A stretch of 64,000 nucleotides of DNA from Chitinophaga varians (GCF_012641275.1 NZ_JABAIA010000004.1:62001-126000), one strand, 5' to 3'; counted from the stretch's first letter, positions 1 to 8,737 are shown. Made by a program: numbers and translations. Notes: a model not told the origin generated them from the letters alone.

Positions 1-78
1 GAAGCCGCTGCCCTGAATAAAAATATACAAAGTGCCCTTAATCCCAAGCTGAAAAAGCGACAGATCGGTCTAAAGTAA
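1..78 (+). CDS. 3' end of a conjugation gene, probably traG (VirB4-like ATPase)
   Basis: An open frame enters from the left edge and ends in TAA at 76-78, giving 25 residues rich in Lys and Asn with a basic end (KKRQIGLK). Nothing in these residues identifies a family. The call rests on gene order: in Bacteroides-type conjugative elements the gene before traI is usually traG, the cytoplasmic ATPase that energises the type IV secretion channel. Only 40 bases separate it from the next start, which fits one transcript. Confidence 0.5.
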   Translation, partial: EAAALNKNIQSALNPKLKKRQIGLK

Positions 79-118
79 ATCCTCCAGATTTAATTAAACC
101 TCCACTAATACGATAATA

Positions 119-793
119 ATGAAAAAGATTTTGCTGGTACTACTGCTGATGGGGACATTAACAGTAATACCTACCCAACGGAGCCATGCTATTGTCTGGG
201 TTGTCGTTAAAGCCGCGCTTAAAAAGGTGATCCGCCAGATCGATCTGGGTATTCAGCGCCAGCAAAACAAAGTGATATGGATGCAGAACGCCCAGAAAAA
301 TTTAGAAAATACCATGTCCCGGTTGAAGCTGAAAGAGATATCCGAATGGTCTGATAAGCAACGCCAGCTGTATGATCAGTATTTTAAAGAGCTCTGGAAA
401 ATTAAGAATGCCATCCATACTTATCAGGAGGTCCGCGCTATCATCAGACGGCAGGCCAGCCTGGTGGACGAGTACAGTCATGCCTGGTCCCTGCTGCAGA
501 AAGACGGCCGCTTTACACTACGCGAGCTCCGGCAGATGTACCATATCTATAGCGGTATCCTGGAGGAGAGTGTGAAAAGCATTGAAGAACTGACGATGGT
601 AGTCAGCAGTCTTACGACGCAAATGGGCGATGGCCGCCGTCTGGAGCTAATCGCATCCGTCAGCCGTCAGCTGGAACAGAACCTGGTTGACCTCCGCCGC
701 TTTAATAACCAGAATTTCCGTATCAGCCTGTCCCGCGCTGCCAGCGCGGATGAACAAAGATTGATCAAGGAACTCTACGGACTTGCAAACTGA
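119..793 (+). CDS. traI: conjugal transfer protein TraI (Bacteroidota type)
   Basis: This 224-residue protein has an N-terminal hydrophobic signal segment (about residues 3-24, ending near SHA). The rest is helical and charged, rich in Gln, Arg and Leu, without cysteines. The segment from IVWVVVKAALKK through QNKVIWMQNAQKNLEN resembles TraI of Bacteroides/Sphingobacteria conjugative elements. That protein is a secreted or envelope component of the mating apparatus and is unrelated to the F-plasmid relaxase of the same name. The gene is the first full one of the tra run and is followed after 5 bases by the next CDS, so it is probably cotranscribed. The ATG at 119 is chosen because the signal peptide starts there. 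Confidence 0.8.
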   Translation: MKKILLVLLLMGTLTVIPTQRSHAIVWVVVKAALKKVIRQIDLGIQRQQNKVIWMQNAQKNLENTMSRLKLKEISEWSDKQRQLYDQYFKELWKIKNAIHTYQEVRAIIRRQASLVDEYSHAWSLLQKDGRFTLRELRQMYHIYSGILEESVKSIEELTMVVSSLTTQMGDGRRLELIASVSRQLEQNLVDLRRFNNQNFRISLSRAASADEQRLIKELYGLAN

Positions 794-798
794 TACTT

Positions 799-1242
799 AT
801 GGAGATCGATGGTCGGCAATATGAGCATATGGCAGAACGCTTTGCGATTGCTTTGCGGCTCAAAGGATACAGGGGTAACTTTTTCCTGATGGATAGCCGC
901 ACAGAACGGCGGCTGCCGACTGATGGCACCATTGAGAACTGCTTAAGTAAACTGCGCAAGGAGTTTGAGCTTAACGGTGACTGCCAGGATGTATTGCTGT
1001 CCACATTTTCCGATCCTGCGTGCCAGCACTACCGGTGTACATTTTTACTGGATTACTCACATATTTCAGGCTTCCATATCCGCATCGGACATCTTTATGA
1101 TGTGAAGCAGGATCTGCACCATGTGATGAAGCATCTGCCGGTGGAGCAGGTTCCCGGCGCGGCAATGGTCCCTACATTTTTTCCAACGAAGAAGCCCTGG
1201 GATGATTTCCTGCGCGGAAATGGTTTCAAACCCAAATTCTAA
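799..1242 (+). CDS. conserved ICE hypothetical protein
   Basis: This 147-residue soluble protein has no signal peptide or membrane segment. I do not recognise a domain. It is a mixed alpha/beta protein with two aromatic-rich blocks (HYRCTFLLDYSHISGFH near 75-92, and PTFFPTKKPWDDF near 124-136). It ends in the basic tail GNGFKPKF, a type of ending shared with three other proteins of this element. It sits 5 bases after traI and 5 bases before the next gene, inside the transfer operon but between two genes for secreted TraI-like proteins. This suggests operon cargo that has become fixed. An accessory role in conjugation is possible but not shown. Confidence 0.7.
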   Translation: MEIDGRQYEHMAERFAIALRLKGYRGNFFLMDSRTERRLPTDGTIENCLSKLRKEFELNGDCQDVLLSTFSDPACQHYRCTFLLDYSHISGFHIRIGHLYDVKQDLHHVMKHLPVEQVPGAAMVPTFFPTKKPWDDFLRGNGFKPKF

Positions 1243-1247
1243 ATGTC

Positions 1248-1685
1248 ATGAAACAGGAGCGATTGATGGAGTATATAAAAGCCTACCAGGAACTTTTAGC
1301 GGAAAAGCATTACGATGATGCTACGCTGGGCAACGGTCATCCAGCTGATGCTACAAAAATGAACCTTCAAAAAGGGTTCCTTGAATTCTTAAGTGAGGGA
1401 AAGGCTGATCAGGATGGCCTGCTGGTCCTGCAAACCTTCGGAAAAATAGGGCCCAGTAAGGAACGGGTAGGTATTGCTTTTGAGTTTCACCATAACGGGA
1501 ACCTTGGAACCATTGATCTGAAACAAATGAAGATCGACAATGACCATGGTGAAATAGTTATTGTTCCGCATAGTAATTCTGCAATTCCCGACCTGCATGA
1601 AGCCTATACCCTTCTTAAAGAAAACGAGAAAGCAGACCAGAAATTGGGACGCGCTACGAACAGGCGTGGTTTCCGTCCATTTTGA
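1248..1685 (+). CDS. conserved ICE hypothetical protein with RRGFRPF tail
   Basis: This 145-residue cytoplasmic protein has no known catalytic motif. The middle region (about residues 55-112) is predicted beta-rich. It leads into DLHEAYTLLKE (about 115-125), which resembles the EAYxLLxGR segment of the DUF3945-like proteins at 9195, 10055 and 11659, so distant kinship is possible. It ends in NRRGFRPF. The start at 1248 follows the previous stop by 5 bases. The stop at 1683-1685 precedes the next preferred start by 47 bases. Confidence 0.7.
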   Translation: MKQERLMEYIKAYQELLAEKHYDDATLGNGHPADATKMNLQKGFLEFLSEGKADQDGLLVLQTFGKIGPSKERVGIAFEFHHNGNLGTIDLKQMKIDNDHGEIVIVPHSNSAIPDLHEAYTLLKENEKADQKLGRATNRRGFRPF

Positions 1686-1732
1686 ACATCTGTCCTTTTA
1701 GCCCCCATTTCATCAACAGCAAATACCGGCTT

Positions 1733-2359
1733 ATGAAAATGGGTTTATTACTGCTTTTATCCATGTTGGTTGTCTACAATGCATCGGCCCAGCTGCTGGG
1801 AGGCTTTTTCAATCAGAGTAAGACGCAGGTTAAATATTACCTGGAACAGATCGCAGCGCTCAAAGCTTATAAGAGTGTTTTGAAAACCGGCTACAATGTC
1901 GTGAGGGATGGCGCAGGTCTTATCAGCGATATAAAGGATGGTGACTTCGGCCTGCATAAAGACTATTTCAGCAGTCTTTACACAGTCAGTTCCCGAGTCA
2001 GCCATTACTCAAAGGTGAAGGCCATCTATGAAATGGAGTCGGAAATAAGCAAGGCAACCTCCCGGATAGCCCCCTATCTTTCTATACTGCCGGATAGCAC
2101 TTCTGGCAACCTTCGGTCCATGCTTTGTACAGGCGCTGAGTCTGCGGCCCGCGAACTCGATGAACTGCTACTGATCCTGGAAGATGGCCGCTCCGGGATG
2201 ACGGAGGATGCCCGCCTGGAAGCCATCGACCGGATACATGTCCAGGTGCAGCGCCTATATAGTTACCAGATCCGGTTACTGCAACATATATACGCGTTCC
2301 GCGAGTACTACAGGCAACGCCAGGCTGACCTTGGGCGCTTCAGGAAAATATTTGATTGA
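1733..2359 (+). CDS. TraI-like secreted conjugation protein (paralog of the gene at 3314)
   Basis: This 208-residue protein has an N-terminal signal sequence (residues 3-21, cleavage expected after ASA) followed by long amphipathic helices. The core GYNVVRDGAGLISDIKDGDF, an H, then a block ending HYSKVKAI matches the protein at 3314 almost position by position (GYDIVSKGYGTIKNISEGNF ... RYSKVPAI). The two are therefore paralogs flanking a PP-loop gene. Homologs are often labelled TerB or tellurite resistance, but I see no TerB evidence here. The ATG at 1733 was chosen over an upstream TTG because it begins directly at the signal peptide. The protein is likely periplasmic. Confidence 0.72.
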   Translation: MKMGLLLLLSMLVVYNASAQLLGGFFNQSKTQVKYYLEQIAALKAYKSVLKTGYNVVRDGAGLISDIKDGDFGLHKDYFSSLYTVSSRVSHYSKVKAIYEMESEISKATSRIAPYLSILPDSTSGNLRSMLCTGAESAARELDELLLILEDGRSGMTEDARLEAIDRIHVQVQRLYSYQIRLLQHIYAFREYYRQRQADLGRFRKIFD

Positions 2360-2405
2360 ACTTTTATTTATCATCCCCAAAGGCTTCCCCCGCCAATGCG
2401 GATAC

Positions 2406-3254
2406 ATGTTTATTCTTATGCTTAAAATTATCTTACTCGGGCTTGGTGTACAAAGTACCGCATTATACCTGATGTCTTCTATGGGAATGATACCGAAAGC
2501 AGATTTGGCCATTTTCGTGGACACCGGCAAGGAAGGTACCGGAACCTACCAGTATTTGCGTTTTCTGCAAAATTGGCAAGCCGGCAACAATGGCCTGCCC
2601 CTGACCGTGCTTACTGGCAAGAACCTGTACCAGGACCTGCTGCATCCATCCTACGCAGAACGTCCTACCAGCATTCCTGCATTCACCTATAATCCCGATG
2701 GCACTATCGGCATGCTACGCAGGCAATGCACTTCCGAGTATAAAATCAGGGTGATGGACGATTATATCCGCAACAGCATCTATGGCCTGCCGAAATATGC
2801 TAGAAGGCCGGAAACCGCCTTATGGTATGGCATCACAACCGACGAAATAGAAAGGCTCTCCTTTCCGCGTGAAGCCTGGAAGGTGAATACCTATCCCTTT
2901 GCCGGATATTATACCACACACGGTGGCGCAACAGAAAAGCTGGAATGGTCAAAGCCCATGGCCCGGCAGGATGTTATCCGCTGGTATGTGCTTCGTGAGC
3001 TCCCAGTGCCACCAAAGAGCGCCTGTGTCTTTTGTCCTTATCAATCGGATGCCAGCTGGGCAATCCGTAAAAAGCTCTTCCCAGATGACTTTGCAGCCGC
3101 AATCGCTGTCGACAACGCCATCCGGAACAGTACCCGGGCGGGAATTCATTATCCTGTATTCCTGCACCGTTCCTGCAGGCCGTTGGAAAGCGTTGAATTT
3201 GATTCCCGTGGAGATACCCAATGGGGTGAGTGCTCCGGTACCTGCCATGTGTAA
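2406..3254 (+). CDS. PP-loop ATPase, phage-type PAPS-reductase-like adenine nucleotide alpha hydrolase
   Basis: This 282-residue cytoplasmic enzyme carries the signature of the phage and mobile-element PAPS-reductase-like family. It has a PP-loop variant GLGVQST (residues 12-18), FVDTGKEG (37-44), RRQCTSEYKI (105-114), WYGITTDEIER (140-150), CVFCPY (207-212) and C-terminal cysteines C276 and C280. PP-loop enzymes adenylate a substrate with ATP. The cysteines suggest a metal site or sulfur chemistry. Relatives occur in phages, genomic islands and DNA-modification systems, but the substrate of this one is unknown. It interrupts a pair of TraI-like paralogs in a transfer operon. A second ATG at 2418 is an equally possible start, since no ribosome binding site decides. 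Confidence 0.78.
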   Translation: MFILMLKIILLGLGVQSTALYLMSSMGMIPKADLAIFVDTGKEGTGTYQYLRFLQNWQAGNNGLPLTVLTGKNLYQDLLHPSYAERPTSIPAFTYNPDGTIGMLRRQCTSEYKIRVMDDYIRNSIYGLPKYARRPETALWYGITTDEIERLSFPREAWKVNTYPFAGYYTTHGGATEKLEWSKPMARQDVIRWYVLRELPVPPKSACVFCPYQSDASWAIRKKLFPDDFAAAIAVDNAIRNSTRAGIHYPVFLHRSCRPLESVEFDSRGDTQWGECSGTCHV

Positions 3255-3313
3255 CCGGCATCGTTAACCTGCGCCGCCCTGCTTGTGGCAAGCGGCGCAC
3301 CAAACAGTGAACA

Positions 3314-3943
3314 ATGAAAAAAATACTGTTGCTACTGGTGCTTTTACTGGCAGGAGCAAAGATACAACTGGCTTCCGCCCAGGCGGCGGAGTTAGAGCAG
3401 TTGGCGCTCAATCTGGAGAAGCTTGCCCAACTCAAAAGTATCCTCAGCGACCTGAAAAGAGGCTATGACATCGTCTCTAAGGGCTATGGTACTATTAAGA
3501 ACATCAGCGAAGGCAATTTCAATATCCACGAGGTATTCCTGAATGGCCTGCTGAGGGTTAATCCCGGGATTGCCCGTTACAGTAAGGTGCCGGCCATTGT
3601 TTCGGGGCAGGCCCGGATGCTGTCTGAATACAGAACTGCCTGGCGGCAGTTCAGGGCTGGCGGCCGGTTTACGGAGAAGGAACTGGACTATATGCTTCGT
3701 GTTTACGGCAACCTATTGGACAGGAGCCTTAGAAACCTCGACGAGCTTACAATGGTACTGACTTCGGGACAATTGAGGATGTCGGACGACGAACGAATCA
3801 AGGCTATTGACCGCCTGTACAACGATACGAATGAAAAGACAGCCTTTCTGCAGGCATTCAATAAAAGGGCTTCGGCAATTAATGACCAGCGGGAAGCGTA
3901 TCTGCGGGAAAACAAAACGCTGCGATCCCTTTACCATAACTGA
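3314..3943 (+). CDS. TraI-like secreted conjugation protein, second paralog
   Basis: This 209-residue protein has a signal peptide (residues 4-22, probable cleavage ASA/QA) followed by charged helices. It shares the GYDIVSKGYGTIKNISEGNF core and the RYSKV motif with the product of 1733. It also shares a downstream block (FTEKELDYMLRVYGNLL ... ELTMVL) with traI at 119 (FTLRELRQMYHIYSGIL ... ELTMVV). All three are therefore one family. The product is exported and probably periplasmic. It is followed after 9 bases by traJ, so it belongs to the transfer operon. Database names such as TerB would be misleading here. Confidence 0.75.
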   Translation: MKKILLLLVLLLAGAKIQLASAQAAELEQLALNLEKLAQLKSILSDLKRGYDIVSKGYGTIKNISEGNFNIHEVFLNGLLRVNPGIARYSKVPAIVSGQARMLSEYRTAWRQFRAGGRFTEKELDYMLRVYGNLLDRSLRNLDELTMVLTSGQLRMSDDERIKAIDRLYNDTNEKTAFLQAFNKRASAINDQREAYLRENKTLRSLYHN

Positions 3944-3952
3944 TCCTGTTAA

Positions 3953-4966
3953 ATGCACCATTCCATGCAAAAACTCATATTTATATCCGGTAGCCTTCTG
4001 CTGATCCTTTTGTTCCTGTCGCTTCCCTGCTTTGTACAAGCGCAGGGGCTAAGTTCAGGTATCTATAAATTCAACAATATATTGGATCGGCTTTTTGACG
4101 AAATGTTGCCCCTATGTGAACGGCTGATCGGGGTAGGTAGGGCCGTAGGTGGATTGGGCGCCTTGTTCTATATAGGGCTGAGGGTCTGGAGGCACATTGC
4201 CCGCGCGGAGCCGGTTGATTTTTTTCCACTGCTAAGGCCCTTTGCCCTGGGGATGGCCATTATGCTGTTCCCGTTCGTGATCAAGATTATGAATGGTGCG
4301 CTGAAGCCTATAGAGGAAGCCACGCGGGCCATGACAGGCGACGCGCTGGACGCGGTATGGTACAATATTGACCAGCAGGAGCAGGCGATCAAACAGGATG
4401 CTCCTCCCGGTACAGGACCATCAGCGCCGGATATGGGAAAATACGAGCAGCCGGACGGCAGCAACGAAGGTATTTTTTCCGGACTGCAAAACGTCTTTAC
4501 CTGGTTTAATATCAAAAGCTTTATTAAGGTCTTTATTATGGAGATCGTCCAGATCCTTTACACCGCAGTCGGTCTTTGCATCAATACGATCCGCACGTTC
4601 TACCTGATCATACTGGCCATCCTCGGACCGATCGTCTTTGCCCTTTCCATATTCGACGGCTTTCAGAACTCGCTCTCCAGCTGGTTTGCGCGATATATCA
4701 ACGTCTGGATGTGGTTGCCCGTTGCCAACATCTTCGGAGGGATCACTTCTAAGATACTGGCCAACTTGATGACTATGGGCCCCGGATTTTTTGGCAGCGC
4801 AGTCTATATCATTTTTATGATCATTTCTATCGTTGGGTATACTACTGTTCCTAACGTCGCCGGCTATATTATCCAGGCAAGCGGAAGGGACACTCTCCTG
4901 CATAAGATCAACAATATGACACGCGCAGGTGGGAAAGTGGCTATGGCTGCCATCGGGAAGCTTTAG
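3953..4966 (+). CDS. traJ: conjugative transposon protein TraJ (VirB6-like inner-membrane channel protein)
   Basis: This 337-residue polytopic protein has a signal or first membrane segment at residues 6-27. It has further hydrophobic stretches around 55-75, 85-107, 185-240 and 250-312, and a soluble insert near 120-165. The arrangement, together with the position just before traK, matches TraJ of Bacteroidota conjugative elements, proposed to play the VirB6 role in the inner-membrane part of the mating channel. Two ATGs (3953 and 3965) are possible. The first is kept although the second, MQKLIF, would also start at the signal segment. Confidence 0.85.
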   Translation: MHHSMQKLIFISGSLLLILLFLSLPCFVQAQGLSSGIYKFNNILDRLFDEMLPLCERLIGVGRAVGGLGALFYIGLRVWRHIARAEPVDFFPLLRPFALGMAIMLFPFVIKIMNGALKPIEEATRAMTGDALDAVWYNIDQQEQAIKQDAPPGTGPSAPDMGKYEQPDGSNEGIFSGLQNVFTWFNIKSFIKVFIMEIVQILYTAVGLCINTIRTFYLIILAILGPIVFALSIFDGFQNSLSSWFARYINVWMWLPVANIFGGITSKILANLMTMGPGFFGSAVYIIFMIISIVGYTTVPNVAGYIIQASGRDTLLHKINNMTRAGGKVAMAAIGKL

Positions 4967-5032
4967 GGCCTCACCGGAATTCAATTTTTTTTAAATCGTG
5001 AAAACTGTCCCCAATGAAACATGTAACGCGCA

Positions 5033-5650
5033 ATGTTCAAGCAGTTCCACAACATAGAAACCGCCTTCAGGCATGTCCGGTTATTCACTTTTGTTTTAAT
5101 AGCAGCCTGCATGTCCATCGTATGCTTTACCATCCTGGAAAGCTATAGGATGGTTACCAAAGCCCAGGAGCGTATTTATATCCTTGCAAGTGGTAAAGCC
5201 CTGGAAGCCCTTGCTGGTGAAAGAAAGGACAATATTCCGGTAGAGGCCAGGGATCACATTAAGATGTTCCACTTCTACTTTTTTCAACTGGATCCTGATG
5301 ATAAACTGATTGCCAGCCATATCGGTCAGGCCCTGTACCTGTCGGATGCCAGTGCCAAAAAGCAATTCGATAACCTCAGTGAAAGTGGCTACTATACCGG
5401 AATAATCAGCGGTAATATCAGCCAGATGGTCACTATGGATTCCATCGTGCTGGGTATAGATACTTATCCTTTCCGGTTCAAGTATTTCGGAAAGCAGCAG
5501 ATCATACGGCCTACTGCTATTCTCACACGCAACCTTATTACTGAAGGATTCCTGCGGAGCGTCAGTCGCAGCGACGTGAACCCTCACGGATTTCTGATTG
5601 AGCGCTGGAAAATTATTGACAACCATGACCTGGAGATCAAAAACAGATAG
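5033..5650 (+). CDS. traK: conjugative transposon protein TraK (VirB8-like)
   Basis: This 205-residue bitopic inner-membrane protein has a short cytoplasmic N-terminus (FKQFHNIETAFRHVRLF), one membrane helix at about residues 18-40 and a periplasmic domain. The opening motif and the ERIYILASGKALEALA segment (about 48-62) are characteristic of TraK in Bacteroides-type elements. Its topology and place in the operon suggest the VirB8 scaffold role in the type IV secretion system. The stop overlaps a GTG at 5650, and the next gene probably starts 3 bases later, which implies translational coupling. Confidence 0.87.
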   Translation: MFKQFHNIETAFRHVRLFTFVLIAACMSIVCFTILESYRMVTKAQERIYILASGKALEALAGERKDNIPVEARDHIKMFHFYFFQLDPDDKLIASHIGQALYLSDASAKKQFDNLSESGYYTGIISGNISQMVTMDSIVLGIDTYPFRFKYFGKQQIIRPTAILTRNLITEGFLRSVSRSDVNPHGFLIERWKIIDNHDLEIKNR

Positions 5651-5652
5651 TG

Positions 5653-5973
5653 ATGTTGCGATTTTTAAAAAACAAACAGCACCACAGATTAAGTGATGCC
5701 GCTGCCAGCAGGATTGCCATGGTTATACTGCGTCATCAGTTGAAGCTTGCCGACAGGCTGGCGTCCCTGGACCGGAAGCTCAGTGGTCGCCAGCGAAAGG
5801 TCGTATACCTGATTATGGGGTTTCTGTTCTTTAGTTGCCTGACCTGGGTGACCATCCCGCTGTTCAGAAATGACCCCAAAGCGACAAAAGCGAAGTGGCT
5901 GCGGCCTCATATGGACAGTACAGTCAAGCGGACCGGATATCTCAATGCCACTCATTTACCAATACAACGATAA
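5653..5973 (+). CDS. small membrane conjugation protein, TraL-like
   Basis: This 106-residue protein has a basic cytoplasmic N-terminal half and one hydrophobic helix at about residues 52-70. A short periplasmic tail follows. Its position between traK and traM and its single-pass topology correspond to TraL (DUF3989-type) of Bacteroides conjugative elements. Sequence similarity is not strong enough for me to assign the symbol. A GTG one codon upstream overlaps the TraK stop and could also be the start. Confidence 0.7.
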   Translation: MLRFLKNKQHHRLSDAAASRIAMVILRHQLKLADRLASLDRKLSGRQRKVVYLIMGFLFFSCLTWVTIPLFRNDPKATKAKWLRPHMDSTVKRTGYLNATHLPIQR

Positions 5974-5977
5974 AAGC

Positions 5978-7288
5978 ATGACGACAAAGACAGAAAAACA
6001 GAGGAAAAGCAGAAGGAAACTGCTGGTCTATCCGCTTCTTTTCCTTCCCTTCGCTACGCTGGCCTTCTGGATGCTTGACGGAGGCAAAGGGACAGCACAA
6101 ACAGTCAGGGAGCCGCAAGGGCTCAACCATGAGCTGCCGGATGCACAACTTCCCCAGGGCCCACTGGATAAAATGAGCCTTTACCGAAAGGCCGCCGATG
6201 ATTCCGCAGCATTACGTCAAAGAAGGGCTATGGATCCATTCAATGCCGGACCGGCAGACAGACTAGCCTTTAAGCTGGATTCCCTGCCTGTACCGGATAC
6301 CCTGGAAGAAATAGACGGCGGCCTTACCCGGACAACCTGGAAGCATGAACCGGATGCCAATGAACAGAAGGTCGCCGATCGTTTAAAAAAGCTGGAGGCG
6401 ATTATAGAAACGCCATCCAAAGCGCCTGTCGCACCTCCTGAGCCATTCTATGCTCCTGCCATGGACCATCCGGACCTGGACCGCCTTGAGCAAATGATGC
6501 AGTCCATAACAGCTCCTTCCAGCGGCGATACTGAAATGAAGCAGTTGGGTCAAATGCTGGAATCGATCAAGGATATTCAGAACCCGGCCAGGGTACAGCA
6601 GCAGCTCAGGGAGCAATCGGAAAAGAACAGAGGCAGGGTTTATACCGTCAGCCGTCCGGTGCAGGAACCTTCTGCTGGTTATTTATCCAATGGCGCTGCT
6701 TTGTCCCTGGCCCGCAAGGTCGATAGTTCCGGCGCTGCTGCGATCTATGAGCCTTTGTCGGAGCGGAACAGCTTTTACGACCTGAATAAGGCAGACGCAT
6801 ACACCGAAACGGGACAAACAGCCATACCCGCAGTTATTCACGAAACCCAAACGGTAATTTCTGGCTCCACCATCAAGATACGCCTGACTGAAGATGTTAT
6901 GGTCAATGGCGTGCTGATACCGCAGGGTAATTTCATTTATGGCAACTGCGCTATCAGTGGCGAACGCCTCCAGATTGCCATACCCGGCATAAGATTCGGC
7001 AAGCACCTGTTTCCGGTATCCCTGTCAGCTTTCAGTCTTGATGGCCTGGAAGGGATCAGCATTCCCGGCGCCCTGACCAGGGACGCTGCGAAAGAAGGCC
7101 TCGACAGGACGGTACAAAGCCTGAATTTGATGAGCATGGATCCCTCCATCGCAGCACAGGCTGCAGGCGCCGGAGTCGAAGCCGCAAAGGGATTATTCGG
7201 CAAGAAAGCAAGACTGGTCCGGGTAACCGTAAAGGCCGGCTTCCCCTTGTTGCTCATGGATACCAAAGCGCAGCAGGACCTCCAATAA
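5978..7288 (+). CDS. traM: conjugative transposon protein TraM (VirB10-like)
   Basis: This 436-residue protein has an N-terminal cytoplasmic stretch rich in Lys and Arg and a membrane helix at about residues 14-31. A long low-complexity linker rich in Pro, Asp and Gln follows. The C-terminal beta-rich TraM domain (about 300-430) contains VISGSTIKIRLTED and GVLIPQGNFIYGNC. That domain type resembles VirB10/TrbI, the protein bridging inner and outer membranes in type IV secretion. The ATG at 5978 follows the previous stop by 4 bases and directly precedes the basic N-terminus. The far-upstream in-frame start would overlap the previous gene and lacks homology-like character. Confidence 0.9.
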   Translation: MTTKTEKQRKSRRKLLVYPLLFLPFATLAFWMLDGGKGTAQTVREPQGLNHELPDAQLPQGPLDKMSLYRKAADDSAALRQRRAMDPFNAGPADRLAFKLDSLPVPDTLEEIDGGLTRTTWKHEPDANEQKVADRLKKLEAIIETPSKAPVAPPEPFYAPAMDHPDLDRLEQMMQSITAPSSGDTEMKQLGQMLESIKDIQNPARVQQQLREQSEKNRGRVYTVSRPVQEPSAGYLSNGAALSLARKVDSSGAAAIYEPLSERNSFYDLNKADAYTETGQTAIPAVIHETQTVISGSTIKIRLTEDVMVNGVLIPQGNFIYGNCAISGERLQIAIPGIRFGKHLFPVSLSAFSLDGLEGISIPGALTRDAAKEGLDRTVQSLNLMSMDPSIAAQAAGAGVEAAKGLFGKKARLVRVTVKAGFPLLLMDTKAQQDLQ

Positions 7289-7330
7289 ACCCGGCATGAC
7301 TTATTTAATAATTTAAACACGACAGATCAT

Positions 7331-8158
7331 ATGAAACAGTTACTGTTTGTTTTTACCGCGTTGCTTTACGGAATGCTTACCGCCACCGCCCAGCAAAGCC
7401 GGATCATGGAAAATGCCCAGCTGCCATCCTTTCCCCTCGATATTACCTGGCACAAAACGGCTGTACTGATCTTTCCGCAGCCCATAAAAGATGCCGACCG
7501 TGGGGATGCCTACGTTTTGGCGGAAACCTTTAAAGATGCCAATAATATACTTAAGGTAAAAGCGGGAAAGAAAAATTTTGAAGAAAGTAACCTGCAGGTG
7601 GTGACCAGCGATGGGAAAGTGTATTGCTTTACCGTTAACTATAAAGATAACATACCAGCAAGGCCCATTGATATGGGAAGGGCAATGCCTTATGCTCCGG
7701 TAACTTTTCCGGGTGTTTCGCTCAACAGTAAGCAGGTAGAAGACCTATCCGTTAAAGTGGCCGAGACTTACGCATTCCTGCGGGGCGGAAGGTTTCACCG
7801 TTACGGGCTCAGTCTGGAAACACAAGGTGTTTATGTGAAGGATGATGTATTGTTTTTCCAGTTCCGGGTAAAAAATGAAACGCATATACCCTTTGAGCCG
7901 GCGACCATCCGGTTTTATATCCGCGATAGGGCACGCACAAAGCGGACGGCGTCGCAGGATACAGAGATCGTACCGCTGAACATCCTGCAATCCGGTACTC
8001 CTGAATCGGACCGGGGAACTACCATCGTTGCGGCATTCCCTCGGTTTACCATTGCAGAAAACAAGTACTTCGGTATTGAGATTATGGAAAAGCAGGGCGA
8101 TCGTAATCCCACTAACCGTATCAAACAAAAAAAACTGCTCAAGGCACATTCCCTCTAA
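7331..8158 (+). CDS. traN: conjugative transposon protein TraN (VirB9-like, DUF4138)
   Basis: This 275-residue exported protein has a signal peptide over residues 1-20 (TATAQ at the end). A beta-rich body contains the conserved entry ITWHKTAVLIFPQPIKDADRG (from about residue 38) and a later block beginning FLRGGRFHRYG. These are typical of TraN in Bacteroidota elements, which is thought to act like VirB9 in the outer-membrane core complex. It lies 42 bases after traM. The usual traO, traP and traQ do not follow; accessory genes take their place, so this element has a shortened tra operon or carries those genes elsewhere. Confidence 0.88.
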   Translation: MKQLLFVFTALLYGMLTATAQQSRIMENAQLPSFPLDITWHKTAVLIFPQPIKDADRGDAYVLAETFKDANNILKVKAGKKNFEESNLQVVTSDGKVYCFTVNYKDNIPARPIDMGRAMPYAPVTFPGVSLNSKQVEDLSVKVAETYAFLRGGRFHRYGLSLETQGVYVKDDVLFFQFRVKNETHIPFEPATIRFYIRDRARTKRTASQDTEIVPLNILQSGTPESDRGTTIVAAFPRFTIAENKYFGIEIMEKQGDRNPTNRIKQKKLLKAHSL

Positions 8159-8177
8159 TCCTTTTAATCTTTATGCT

Positions 8178-8684
8178 ATGTTGAATGAAGCGACCACCGC
8201 CTATGATAAAACAGTCATGGGAGAAATCAGTAGTTGGAAAAGAATAGAAGCCTCAATTGAACAAATATCGGGGCCGAAGGTGCTCAAAGACCGGGAATGG
8301 TTGCAGCTGCGGCTTTTCGAATATGAACGCATCGTTCGTGAGTTCCGCAGCACCGCCAGGACCCGTGATGAAAAAGCCTGGCTCCTGGTTGCGGATATTG
8401 AACGCAAACGGCTGGAGAAAGCGCTATACCCATCCCTTATCGCCAGGATGATCCATAAGGTCGGTGTCGCATTATTTGAACGGCTGGATGTTGGCCGTCG
8501 CCAGGAACAGCCGACCGACACCATTTTTAATGATTCCGTGTTTCAGCGGTACAAACCGCCGACAGAGGAAAGGCAGGTGTACCAAGCGACTGAAAATGCA
8601 CAAGACATTTTTGTCAAAAAGCCTGTCGGCCAGGACCTGGGTTGTAAAAAGGAGCAGAAGACAGGAAATGGCCTGCATATGTAA
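8178..8684 (+). CDS. conserved ICE hypothetical protein
   Basis: This 168-residue soluble protein is strongly helical, charged and rich in Glu and Arg (coiled-coil character over about residues 10-85). A polar, probably disordered C-terminus ends in GNGLHM. No catalytic motif is visible. The start at ATG 8178 is preferred because the frame before it runs through the 3' end of traN. It follows traN by 19 bases and probably shares its transcript. Homologs after traN in related elements would support an accessory conjugation role, but I cannot test that here. Confidence 0.65.
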   Translation: MLNEATTAYDKTVMGEISSWKRIEASIEQISGPKVLKDREWLQLRLFEYERIVREFRSTARTRDEKAWLLVADIERKRLEKALYPSLIARMIHKVGVALFERLDVGRRQEQPTDTIFNDSVFQRYKPPTEERQVYQATENAQDIFVKKPVGQDLGCKKEQKTGNGLHM

Positions 8685-8737
8685 GCTAGGACTGGATTAC
8701 GGAACTTATCCTGTTTAATAAAGAAATTTATTGCCTG

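Noticed and set aside
1733..3943. Tellurite resistance (TerB) assignment for the two TraI-like paralogs
   Set aside because: Both have signal peptides and align with traI; no TerB metal-binding pattern is visible.
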